Assembly (NCBI GenBank): GCA_964424345.1
Contig: CAYRIK010000051.1
Location: 1-7,876, forward strand
DNA: 7,876 nt
Origin: RGIG6307 sp964424345
Lineage (GTDB): Bacteria > Bacillota > Clostridia > Lachnospirales > Lachnospiraceae
Direction of reading: 5' to 3'
In this document: in pieces, positions 1 through 6,290 of the stretch
Layout: each line of letters opens with the position of its first letter
Numbering within the stretch: the first letter of the stretch is position 1
The notes under the pieces: generated by a model
The model's input: the letters and a program-made list of their open reading frames with translations, nothing else
What the model was told of the DNA's origin: nothing
Database searches by the model: none
Program-made: the position numbers and the translations under genes

Positions 1-349
1 TCATTCAAACTATATCCGATTTATGGAAGAAGCCAGAATGAATTATCTGTCTGAAATCGGTTTTCCTATGACGATGTTGGAGAAAGCAGGAATAACATCT
101 CCGGTCGTTTCTGTAAACTGCGAATACAAACATACAACTACTTATAGTGATGAAATTGAAATTGAAGTGTGCGTGTCAGGATATACAGGGGTGAGATTGA
201 TGCTTTCTTACACAATGATAGACAAAGCAAATGACGTGTTGGTAGCAACCGCAACGTCTGTCCATTGCTTTATGAATCAAGATTGGAAACCGATTTCACT
301 AAGAAAATATTTTCCTGAACTTGATGTAATCTTGAAAGAAATTCAGTAA
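1..349 (+). CDS. Acyl-CoA thioesterase, 4HBT/YbgC-like hot-dog fold (5' end outside window)
   Basis: The reading frame is open from base 2 and encodes 115 residues ending at TAA 347-349; the start codon lies upstream of the window. The first visible residues, HSNYIRFMEEAR, match the start of the long central helix of 4-hydroxybenzoyl-CoA thioesterase/YbgC-type hot-dog proteins, just after the usual D-x-x-GHVNN active-site loop. The catalytic Asp is therefore expected just outside the window. The rest alternates beta strands as in the fold (VSVNCEYKHTTTYSDEIEIEV, then a conserved G and a final VATATSVHCFM strand). Such enzymes are cytosolic, usually tetrameric, and hydrolyse acyl-CoA or related thioesters; the substrate cannot be read here. 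An internal ATG at 23 would give a 108-residue protein lacking the loop, so it is not the likely start. The HAD gene follows 69 bp later with no clear terminator between, so co-transcription is possible. Confidence 0.85.
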   Translation, partial: HSNYIRFMEEARMNYLSEIGFPMTMLEKAGITSPVVSVNCEYKHTTTYSDEIEIEVCVSGYTGVRLMLSYTMIDKANDVLVATATSVHCFMNQDWKPISLRKYFPELDVILKEIQ

Positions 350-404
350 TCGCTTGAAGTCACGATAACGTGCTGAACTGCTTTATATGAGCGATTAATA
401 TTGA

Positions 405-410
405 AAGGAG
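405..410 (+). promoter_or_regulatory. Ribosome binding site deciding the HAD start
   Basis: AAGGAG lies 8 bases before ATG 419 and fixes that codon as the start rather than the in-frame TTG at 401, which overlaps this site. No convincing promoter is seen in 350-404. Confidence 0.8.
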
Positions 411-418
411 TCTACATA

Positions 419-1132
419 ATGAGCATTACCACGATTTTGTTTGATTTAGATGGTACACTTTTACCAATGGATCAAGAGCTTTTTGCAAATGCTTATGTAA
501 AAGGATTGGCAATGACGGCAGCATCTGTCGGGTATGAACCGAAAGTGTTTTCTAAAGCTGTCATCGCTGGAACATATGCTATGGTAAAAAATGATGGTAG
601 CAAAACGAATGAAGAAACGTTTTGGGATACTATTATGGATGTTTATGGTAACAGGGTGAGACAGGACGCACACATTTTTGATGAGTTTTACCAGACAGAT
701 TTTCAAAACATTCAATCTGTTTGCGGTTATACTCCAAAAGCAAAAAAGCTGATACAGAAAATCCAGATGAAGGGATACCGTGTCATACTTGCAACGAACC
801 CACTATTTCCTAAAGTTGCAACCGAAAGTCGGATTCGTTGGGCGGGACTTGATCCAAGCGACTTTGAAGCCTACACTACGTTTGAAAACGCGCACTATTG
901 TAAGCCAAATCTCAAGTATTATAAAGAACTTCTCGAAAAGTTACAGGTTACGCCAGAAGCATGTTTAATGATTGGCAACGATGTGGCTGATGATATGGTT
1001 GCCGCCAAACTTGGAATGAAAGTGTTTCTTCTTACAGACTGCTTGATTAACAAGAATAATTCTGATATATCTGTTTATCCACATGGCGGTTATGACGAAT
1101 TAGAAGCATTTATTGATAAGTTAGCAATATAA
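419..1132 (+). CDS. HAD-superfamily hydrolase (phosphatase), 237 aa
   Basis: This is a cytosolic haloacid-dehalogenase-type hydrolase, probably a small-molecule phosphatase; the substrate is not evident. All core HAD motifs are present. Motif I is FDLDGT, with the nucleophile D9 and acid/base D11. Motif II is the Thr in ILATNP (T126). Motif III is the Lys in CKPN (K162). Motif IV is GNDVADD, with Mg-binding acids D188 and D191/D192. The region between motifs I and II (about residues 15-100) is a mostly helical cap, as in C1-cap enzymes of the YjjG/phosphoglycolate phosphatase type. I chose ATG 419 because AAGGAG at 405-410 sits 8 bases upstream. A TTG at 401 would start inside the ribosome binding site and add six residues of no family likeness. 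The gene ends 18 bp before a strong bidirectional terminator shared with the convergent response-regulator gene. Confidence 0.9.
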   Translation: MSITTILFDLDGTLLPMDQELFANAYVKGLAMTAASVGYEPKVFSKAVIAGTYAMVKNDGSKTNEETFWDTIMDVYGNRVRQDAHIFDEFYQTDFQNIQSVCGYTPKAKKLIQKIQMKGYRVILATNPLFPKVATESRIRWAGLDPSDFEAYTTFENAHYCKPNLKYYKELLEKLQVTPEACLMIGNDVADDMVAAKLGMKVFLLTDCLINKNNSDISVYPHGGYDELEAFIDKLAI

Positions 1133-1143
1133 GAGAGTGATAC

Positions 1144-1183
1144 AAAAAAATGAAAGTGAACCTGAAGTTCACTTTCATTTTTT
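1144..1183. terminator. Bidirectional Rho-independent terminator
   Basis: A perfect 11-bp stem (TGAAAGTGAAC at 1151-1161 with its complement at 1167-1177) closes on a 5-base loop CTGAA. It is flanked by seven A on the left and six T on the right, so it has a U tract whichever strand is transcribed. It lies between the convergent HAD gene (ends 1132) and response-regulator gene (ends 1204) and would stop both transcripts. Confidence 0.93.
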
Positions 1184-1203
1184 ACTTTTTTTATAAGCGA
1201 AAT

Positions 1204-1887
1204 TTATAATGCTTCAAATTTATAGCCCATTCCCCAGATTGTCTTGATATATTCGCCTTTTTCACCCATTTTACTTCTTAACTTTTTGACATGTGTATCA
1301 ATAGTACGAGCATCTCCAAAATAATCGTAATTCCATACGCTGTTTAATATCTTTTCTCTGGATAAAGCGATTCCTTTATTTTCCATAAAATAAGTAAGCA
1401 ATTCAAATTCTTTATAGCTTAGGTCAATATCTTTTCCATCTATTGTTACAGTGTGAGCAGATTTGTTTAATGTGATGCCGGAAATTTCAATAACTTCAGA
1501 ACCGAGAAACTCTCCATTTCTGCGTAACAGCGCATCAATTCTTGCTACTAAAATTTTTGGACTGAATGGTTTGGAAATATATTCATCCACACCAAATTCA
1601 AAGCCTTTTAATTCATCATGTTCTTCACCTCTTGCAGTGAGCATAACGATTGGAACTTTAGAATACGTACGGATTTCCTTTAATACTTGATATCCATCCA
1701 TTTTTGGCATCATAACATCTAAGATAATCAAAGAAATATCATTTCGTTCAAAGAAAATTTCGATTGCTTCCGCACCATCGCAAGCCTCTAGTACTTGATA
1801 GCCTGCCTTGACAAGAAAATCATGTACCAATTTTCTCATTCTGCTTTCATCGTCTACTACTAAGATTTTTAATTCTTCCATATACAT
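1204..1887 (-). CDS. OmpR/PhoB-family response regulator, 227 aa
   Basis: This is a two-component transcription factor. Residues 5-122 form a receiver domain with the acidic pair D12-D13 (VVDDE), phosphoacceptor D57 in ILDVMMPKMDG, switch T84 in MLTARG and K106 in YISKPFSP. Residues 130-227 form the winged-helix DNA-binding domain, with the recognition helix around RTIDTHVKKLRSKMG and the C-terminal hairpin IKTIWGMGYKFE. Length and domain order are normal and no key residue is missing. The start at 1887 has AGGA 5 bases upstream; the Met two codons later (1881) is an alternative. The gene lies 88 bp downstream of the RNA methyltransferase on the same strand, with no terminator visible between, so it may be read partly from that promoter. 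I found no convincing promoter of its own. No kinase gene is adjacent; the nearest is the histidine kinase at 6291-7763 on the other strand. Confidence 0.95.
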   Translation of the reverse strand: MYMEELKILVVDDESRMRKLVHDFLVKAGYQVLEACDGAEAIEIFFERNDISLIILDVMMPKMDGYQVLKEIRTYSKVPIVMLTARGEEHDELKGFEFGVDEYISKPFSPKILVARIDALLRRNGEFLGSEVIEISGITLNKSAHTVTIDGKDIDLSYKEFELLTYFMENKGIALSREKILNSVWNYDYFGDARTIDTHVKKLRSKMGEKGEYIKTIWGMGYKFEAL

Positions 1888-1975
1888 ATCATTCCTTTGT
1901 TTTAAAATGTTATTATCATATTACACAATTAATTTAGCATATAAATATGTCTAAAATGTGAAAGGAGAGTTATGT

Positions 1976-2800
1976 TTATTTACCAAGCTGCCAAAATGCA
2001 ACTGCACTTGCAGCAGCTACATTGAGAGAATCAACCTGATGGGACATTGGAATTTTAACAGTATAGTCACAATCAGCAATTGTGTTTTGTGCAAGACCGT
2101 CTCCTTCTGTGCCAAGAACGATTGCGAGTTTTTCTTCTGATAATAAATTTGGATCGTCAATACGAACAGATTGATCACTTAATGCCATTGCAGCAGTTTT
2201 AAATCCCATCTCTTTTAGTATTGCAATACCTTGCTCTGGCCATGCAGCAGTTTTTGAATCTAAATACGTCCATGGAATTTGAAAAACGGTTCCCATGCTT
2301 ACTCTGGAAGCTCGGCGATATAATGGATCGCTGCAGGCAGGTGTGAGAAGAATAGCATCCATATTTAATGCGGCAGCAGAACGGAAGATAGCACCAATGT
2401 TTGTTGGATTTACAACATTTTCTAAAATTGCAATGCGGCGTGCAGATGCACAAATTGTACGAATGTCAGGAAGTGGACGGCGTCGCATAGCACATAAAAG
2501 ACCGCGAGTCAGTTCAAATCCAGTTAATTTTGTAAGAACACAAGATTCGGCTGTATAAATAGGAATATTAGGAAAACGTAAGAGGAGTTCTTTTGCTTGT
2601 CCGTCAATATGTTTTTTCTCAGTTAAAAAAGACAAAGGCTCATAGCCGGCATACAGTGCTCGTTCGATTACTTTTGGACTTTCTGCTATAAAAATACCGA
2701 GGTCTGGTTCATAATAATGTAAAAGCTGTGATTCATGTAATCGGGCATACACGTCTAATTCTGGTATAGATAAATCTGTAATTTCAATGATATGTAACAT
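1976..2800 (-). CDS. SpoU/TrmH-family RNA 2'-O-ribose methyltransferase, 274 aa
   Basis: This is predicted to be a SAM-dependent enzyme that methylates the 2'-OH of a ribose in rRNA or tRNA. The three SpoU (SPOUT trefoil-knot) motifs are clear. Motif 1 is NPTNIGAIFRSAAAL (131-145), including the catalytic-type Arg R140. Motif 2 is VLGTEGDGL (228-236). Motif 3 is IPMSHQVDSLNVAAASAV (250-267), whose SLNV loop contacts SAM. Residues 1 to about 110 would be the N-terminal substrate-binding domain usual in TrmH/RlmB-like proteins; its sequence does not tell the target nucleotide. The start has AGGAG at 2806-2810 (minus strand), 5 bases before the ATG. A near-consensus promoter lies 40-67 bp upstream. 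The response regulator follows on the same strand. The closest named group may be TrmH/TsnR-like, but I cannot separate rRNA from tRNA targets. Confidence 0.92.
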   Translation of the reverse strand: MLHIIEITDLSIPELDVYARLHESQLLHYYEPDLGIFIAESPKVIERALYAGYEPLSFLTEKKHIDGQAKELLLRFPNIPIYTAESCVLTKLTGFELTRGLLCAMRRRPLPDIRTICASARRIAILENVVNPTNIGAIFRSAAALNMDAILLTPACSDPLYRRASRVSMGTVFQIPWTYLDSKTAAWPEQGIAILKEMGFKTAAMALSDQSVRIDDPNLLSEEKLAIVLGTEGDGLAQNTIADCDYTVKIPMSHQVDSLNVAAASAVAFWQLGK

Positions 2801-2838
2801 AAAAACTCCTATATATTTGTTTTGTTTTTGTACTCATC

Positions 2839-2867
2839 ATTATATAGTGCTATTAAAAAGATTTCAA
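2839..2867 (-). promoter_or_regulatory. Sigma-A promoter of the RNA methyltransferase gene
   Basis: Read on the minus strand, TTGAAA (2867-2862) is followed by a 17-base spacer and a perfect TATAAT (2844-2839). The predicted start of transcription is near 2832, giving a leader of about 30 bases that contains the AGGAG of the gene. Confidence 0.85.
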
Positions 2868-2921
2868 TGCTGATTTCCGTTGGAATGAGAGAAAGGCATA
2901 TCGGCGTATGGAATATAGGAG

Positions 2922-2950
2922 TTGCCTTTTTGAAAAAAGTATGTTACAAT
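2922..2950 (+). promoter_or_regulatory. Promoter of the MATE leader transcript
   Basis: TTGCCT (2922-2927), a 17-base spacer and TACAAT (2945-2950), with TG at 2942-2943 forming an extended -10 element. Transcription would begin near 2957, about 170 bases before the MATE start codon and about 40 bases before the attenuator hairpin. It is divergent from the methyltransferase promoter; the two -35 boxes are 54 bp apart. Confidence 0.75.
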
Positions 2951-2975
2951 CAATGATATTGGCTCGGAGGGCAGA

Positions 2976-3017
2976 ATGTTCGTTGGAAATATGATGCTGG
3001 ATAAGGCTACAGATTGA
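2976..3017 (+). CDS. Putative 13-aa leader peptide upstream of the MATE gene
   Basis: A short ORF reads MFVGNMMLDKATD and stops at TGA 3015-3017. GGAGG at 2966-2970 lies 5 bases before its ATG, as good a ribosome binding site as that of any long gene here, and it starts about 20 bases after the predicted transcription start. Codons 8-13 coincide with the whole 5' arm of the terminator hairpin (2996-3014), and the stop codon sits in the apical loop. This is the geometry expected of a cis-acting leader peptide in ribosome-mediated attenuation, not of a functional protein. The peptide has no run of one amino acid, so biosynthetic amino-acid sensing is unlikely; sensing of translation inhibitors is the more natural guess, given the efflux pump downstream. 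I do not recognise the peptide. Translation is inferred, not shown. Confidence 0.6.
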   Translation: MFVGNMMLDKATD

Positions 3018-3045
3018 AACATCTGTGTGACTTATCCAGCTTTTT
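2996..3045 (+). terminator. Attenuator-type terminator in the MATE leader
   Basis: The outer stem is a perfect 10 bp (GCTGGATAAG at 2996-3005 with CTTATCCAGC at 3031-3040). An asymmetric internal loop (GCT/GTGA) follows, then a 6-bp inner stem (ACAGAT 3009-3014 with ATCTGT 3021-3026) with hexaloop TGAAAC. Five T follow at once, then G and three more T. It lies between the promoter at 2922-2950 and the MATE start, with only the 13-codon ORF before it, so as a simple end-of-gene terminator it would have no gene to end. It therefore reads as a premature terminator that must be overcome to express the transporter. Confidence 0.8.
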
Positions 3046-3115
3046 GTTTGCCTAGAAAACGCTTTGAAAGAATAAGCAAAGTGTATATAGGACATATTGC
3101 TCAATTTATTTACAT

Positions 3116-3121
3116 AAGGAG
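3116..3121 (+). promoter_or_regulatory. Ribosome binding site of the MATE gene
   Basis: AAGGAG lies 6 bases before ATG 3128 and supports that start. It lies about 75 bases beyond the attenuator hairpin, so the hairpin itself does not hide it; control would be on transcription rather than translation. Confidence 0.8.
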
Positions 3122-3127
3122 AAAAAG

Positions 3128-4459
3128 ATGAAAATTCAATTATCGGATCACTTTAATTATCGAAAACTCATTCGCTTTGTACTTCCATCTATTGCAATGA
3201 TGATCTTCACATCCATTTATGGTGTAGTAGACGGTTTCTTTGTATCTAACTTTGTAGGAAAGATTCCATTTGCAGCGGTTAATCTGATCATGCCGTTTTT
3301 GATGATTCTTGGTACGATTGGTTTTATGCTTGGTACAGGTGGGAGTGCTCTTGTATCAAAGCTGCTTGGAGAAAAGAAAGTAGAAAAAGCGCAAGAAGTC
3401 TTTTCTATGCTCGTTTATATCGGTATCATCGCCGGATGCATCTTAACTTGCATTGGTTGGATCTTCATTGAACCGATTGCTGTTTTGCTTGGAGCAGAAG
3501 GAGATATGATTGGCTATTGTGTATTTTATGGAAGAATCATTTTAGCTGCATTGCCTGCTTATATGCTGCAAAATATGTTCCAGAGTTTTCTTGTCACAGC
3601 AGAAAAACCAAATGTAGGTCTTGGGGTAACCATTATCGCTGGTGTTACAAATATGATATTAGATGCCTTATTTATGGCAGTGTTTAAATGGGGCGTAGCA
3701 GGTGCTGCAATTGCTACTGCAATTAGCCAGTGTGTAGGCGGTCTTATTCCATTGTTGTTCTTTGCAAGAGAAAACAGCAGTGTATTGCGTCTTGTAAAAG
3801 CAAAAGTAGATGTGAGCACATTGGTAAAGACATGTACAAACGGTTCTTCAGAATTGGTATCTAATATATCTATGTCTCTCGTATCCATGTTATACAATAT
3901 GCAGTTATTAAAATACACGGGAGAAGATGGTGTAGCAGCATACGGTGTTATCATGTATGTAAACTTTATCTTTATTGCTATTTTTATCGGATATTCTATT
4001 GGTACAGCACCGATTATCGGTTATAATTATGGAGCAGAAAATCATAAGGAATTAAAAAATGTATTTAAGAAAAGTATGATTTTGATTTCCTTGGCAAGTG
4101 TAGTGTTAACTAGTGCTGCTATGTTTTTAGCAACACCTTTAGCAAAAGTGTTTGTAGGCTATGATGCTGCATTATTAGAGATGACAGTTGGTGCGTTTAA
4201 GATTTATGCTCTCGCTTTTTTATTGTGTGGATTTGGTATTTATGGTTCTGCATTATTTACAGCGTTAAATGATGGAGTAATTTCTGCTGTAATTTCTTTT
4301 TTAAGAACAATCGTATTCCAGGTACTTGCAATTTTGATTATGCCATTGATTTGGGGACTGAACGGAATTTGGTATTCTGTATTTGTTGCAGAGGTGGCAG
4401 CAACTATCGTAGCATTTTTCTTTATTATAAAGATGCGTAAAAAATATCATTATATATAA
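3128..4459 (+). CDS. MATE-family cation/drug antiporter, 443 aa
   Basis: This is an integral membrane efflux protein of the MATE family, NorM/MepA/DinF-like, which exchanges Na+ or H+ for cationic drugs and other organic compounds. The length is usual for the family. About 12 hydrophobic segments are arranged as two six-helix halves joined near residues 212-240. Family marks include an acidic residue in helix 1 (D35 in YGVVDGFFV), the conserved loop GGSALVSKLLGEKK (71-84), EKPN after helix 4 (159-162), and the second-half equivalent GTAPIIGYNYGAEN (292-305). The C terminus is a short basic tail (KMRKKYHYI). The gene stands alone between its leader region and its own terminator. The leader peptide and premature terminator upstream suggest inducible expression, most simply by compounds that slow ribosomes. 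The actual substrate cannot be told from sequence. Confidence 0.93.
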   Translation: MKIQLSDHFNYRKLIRFVLPSIAMMIFTSIYGVVDGFFVSNFVGKIPFAAVNLIMPFLMILGTIGFMLGTGGSALVSKLLGEKKVEKAQEVFSMLVYIGIIAGCILTCIGWIFIEPIAVLLGAEGDMIGYCVFYGRIILAALPAYMLQNMFQSFLVTAEKPNVGLGVTIIAGVTNMILDALFMAVFKWGVAGAAIATAISQCVGGLIPLLFFARENSSVLRLVKAKVDVSTLVKTCTNGSSELVSNISMSLVSMLYNMQLLKYTGEDGVAAYGVIMYVNFIFIAIFIGYSIGTAPIIGYNYGAENHKELKNVFKKSMILISLASVVLTSAAMFLATPLAKVFVGYDAALLEMTVGAFKIYALAFLLCGFGIYGSALFTALNDGVISAVISFLRTIVFQVLAILIMPLIWGLNGIWYSVFVAEVAATIVAFFFIIKMRKKYHYI

Positions 4460-4465
4460 TAAGTT

Positions 4466-4508
4466 AAAACGGTTTTCTATGTATAGCATAGCGAACCGTT
4501 TTTCTTTA
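4466..4508 (+). terminator. Rho-independent terminator after the MATE gene
   Basis: A perfect 9-bp stem (AAAACGGTT 4466-4474 with AACCGTTTT 4494-4502) surrounds a second 5-bp hairpin (CTATG 4477-4481 with CATAG 4487-4491, loop TATAG). T runs follow (TTTTT ending at 4503, then CTTT). It starts 7 bases after the MATE stop codon and ends at the -35 box of the next promoter. Confidence 0.88.
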
Positions 4509-4533
4509 CATATTTTGGGGAATAGAATATAAT
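4505..4533 (+). promoter_or_regulatory. Promoter of the membrane protein-histidine kinase operon
   Basis: TTTACA (4505-4510), a 17-base spacer and a perfect TATAAT (4528-4533). Transcription would start near 4540, leaving a leader of about 34 bases. A second TATAAT at 4549-4554 has no matching -35 box and is too close to the start codon to be the main one. Confidence 0.85.
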
Positions 4534-4573
4534 AAGAAGCGGATAAAATATAATAAAGTAAAGGAAGAAAAAG

Positions 4574-6256
4574 ATGTTATCGATATTGTTAGATTGGTTG
4601 TATGCCATTGTTACCATGCTTTTGTTGGGCTTTGGTATTTCTGCACTTACACAAAAATGCTTTTCTTACCGCATCAAAAAATTGGATAGTATTCTTGTAT
4701 CAGGTATGATTACAGCAACTGTATATGCACAGTTTTTTAGTCTCTTTTATAAAGTTGGTCTGTTGGCCAATGTTATATTAGTAGCTGTGTGTCTGTGTAT
4801 TTTGCTGATATGTCATAAAGATATTACAGAAACGGTAAAAGACTGGAAAAGAGAAAGTAGTGCGGCACAAAAGATTTTATTGCTTGTTTTAGTAATTGTT
4901 TGGAGTTATTTTACATCAAGAGGGTATATTCATTACGACAGTGACCTATATCATGGACAGAGTATTCAATGGATAGAAGAATATGGAATCGTTCCAGGAC
5001 TTGGAAATCTTCATGAGCGTTTTGCTTATAATAGTTCTTTTTTTGCATTGTCAGCATTGTATAGTTTGAAATTTATACTTGGATATTCCATGCATGCTAT
5101 GAGCGGGCTTGTTGCATTTGTATTAAGTATTACTTGTCTTCCGATTATGAAAAGCTGGAAACAAAAGTGCTTTTCTATAGCGGATTTTGCAAGAATTGCT
5201 GCAATTTATTATTTGACGACGATTACAAACGAAGTTGTTTCTCCTGCATCTGATTATGCAGTTATGTGTATTGTATTTTTTATAGTGATCAAATGGCTGG
5301 ATGCATTAGAACAAGATGCAAAAGAAATTGCCCCATATGCACTGTTATGTGTAGTTGGCGTATATGCTTTGACGTTAAAGCTGACTGCTGGATTGATTTT
5401 AATATTAGTATGTAAACCAGCGTATGAATTGATCAAAGAAAAAAGAATAAAAGAAATCTTTTTGTACCTTATAACAGGAATTATTGTGGCAGCAGGATGG
5501 ATGACAAGAACCGTAATTATTTCCGGATGGTTATTATATCCATTTACAGCATTGGATTTATTTTCCGTAGATTGGAAAATGGATGGTCACATGATTGATT
5601 TGGATGCAATGCAGATTAAAGTTTGGGGACGAGCATTGTATAATGTACTGCTCATAGATGTACCTTTTGTAGAATGGTTTCCAAATTGGTTTTCAACAAC
5701 ACTTTCTACAATGGAAAAATTGTTGATTGTAGGAGATGCAGCCGCGTTAATCGTAACGATTTTTGGCGCTGTTTGTACATTTGTGAAAAAACAATGGCAG
5801 CAGCTGCAAATGCTTTTGGTAATCGCGACAATGGCAGCTTGTTATATTTTCTGGCAGATGAGTGCACCGCTTATGCGATATGGTTATGCCTACGTATTAT
5901 TGCTTTTGTTTGTTACCGTTGGCTGGAGCATACAAAATATCTTTACAAAGGATACTGTATACAAAAAAATATGGAATCGAACGATATATACCGTATTTTT
6001 ATTGTATGGCTGTTATAAAGTATACATATTGACTGACTACATATATGATACTAGTTATGCACAATATTATGTATGGCAGGAAGATTATGGAGAATATGAA
6101 ATGGATAGCTGGGAGCAAAATGGAGTAACGTTTTATTATTCTATTTATGGAGACCGAACAGGCTATAAATATTTCCCAAGTACAGGAGCTAAAGTAGAGG
6201 GACTGGAATTTAGAGGAGAAACATTAAAAGAAGGATTTAGAAAGATTTTAGATTAA
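4574..6256 (+). CDS. Polytopic membrane protein, GT-C/LIC_10190-like, 560 aa
   Basis: A large hydrophobic protein with roughly 10-12 membrane segments, beginning with a segment at about 2-25 and ending around residue 485, then a C-terminal tail of about 75 residues. A loop after a helix at 100-113 carries HYDSDLYHGQSIQWIEEYGI (120-139) followed by VPGLGNLHERFAYNSSFF. From memory this resembles the LIC_10190-type membrane protein family and the acidic first-loop motif of GT-C glycosyltransferases, which use lipid-linked sugars (D122 and D124 would be the acidic residues). The tail includes EFRGETLKEGFRKI, also like that group. If correct, it would modify a cell-surface glycan or lipid on the outer face of the membrane, but donor and acceptor are unknown. 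AAGGA at 4561-4565, 8 bases before ATG, supports the start. It has its own promoter and is followed after 34 bp by the histidine kinase, very likely in one transcript. Confidence 0.75.
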   Translation: MLSILLDWLYAIVTMLLLGFGISALTQKCFSYRIKKLDSILVSGMITATVYAQFFSLFYKVGLLANVILVAVCLCILLICHKDITETVKDWKRESSAAQKILLLVLVIVWSYFTSRGYIHYDSDLYHGQSIQWIEEYGIVPGLGNLHERFAYNSSFFALSALYSLKFILGYSMHAMSGLVAFVLSITCLPIMKSWKQKCFSIADFARIAAIYYLTTITNEVVSPASDYAVMCIVFFIVIKWLDALEQDAKEIAPYALLCVVGVYALTLKLTAGLILILVCKPAYELIKEKRIKEIFLYLITGIIVAAGWMTRTVIISGWLLYPFTALDLFSVDWKMDGHMIDLDAMQIKVWGRALYNVLLIDVPFVEWFPNWFSTTLSTMEKLLIVGDAAALIVTIFGAVCTFVKKQWQQLQMLLVIATMAACYIFWQMSAPLMRYGYAYVLLLLFVTVGWSIQNIFTKDTVYKKIWNRTIYTVFLLYGCYKVYILTDYIYDTSYAQYYVWQEDYGEYEMDSWEQNGVTFYYSIYGDRTGYKYFPSTGAKVEGLEFRGETLKEGFRKILD

Positions 6257-6290
6257 TCCTAGTGTAATGCTGTGAAAGAAGGAACTGCTT

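Noticed and set aside
349..395. Possible hairpins between the thioesterase and HAD genes (ATCGCT with AGCGAT at the edges, CACG-ATAA-CGTG inside).
   Set aside because: The stems are only 6 and 4 bp, the outer one encloses a long unpaired stretch, and no T run follows, so I do not call a terminator or regulatory RNA.
461..715. Minus-strand open frame of 84 codons.
   Set aside because: It is antisense to the HAD gene, which has all four catalytic motifs, and is a shadow frame.
1888..1975. A dedicated promoter for the response regulator (elements such as TAGACA and TATGAT on the minus strand).
   Set aside because: No pair of -35 and -10 boxes has acceptable spacing; single hexamer matches are expected in DNA this AT-rich.
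1958..2140. Plus-strand ORF and an AAAGGAG-ATG arrangement (1961-1974) that looks like a gene start facing the end of the methyltransferase gene.
   Set aside because: It lies antisense to the clear SpoU-motif coding sequence. The frame from ATG 1972 stops after 17 codons, and the 60-codon frame from GTG 1958 has no recognisable features.
2957..3045. A known riboswitch class in front of the MATE gene (preQ1, guanidine, fluoride, yybP-ykoY manganese and THF types considered).
   Set aside because: None of the consensus core sequences I can recall is present; only a terminator and a short ORF can be supported.
3064..3091. Possible second plus-strand promoter (TTGAAA with TATAGG, spacer 16) between the attenuator and the MATE gene.
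   Set aside because: The -10 box matches the consensus poorly and spacing is not ideal. It is worth remembering because, if active, it would bypass the attenuator.
2853..3104. An 83-codon minus-strand open frame in the divergent intergenic region.
   Set aside because: It overlaps both promoters and the attenuator, has no ribosome binding site and shows no plausible protein character.
3559..3954. A 131-codon open frame on the minus strand.
   Set aside because: It is wholly antisense to the MATE gene, has no ribosome binding site or family likeness, and its composition is that of a mirrored membrane-protein gene.
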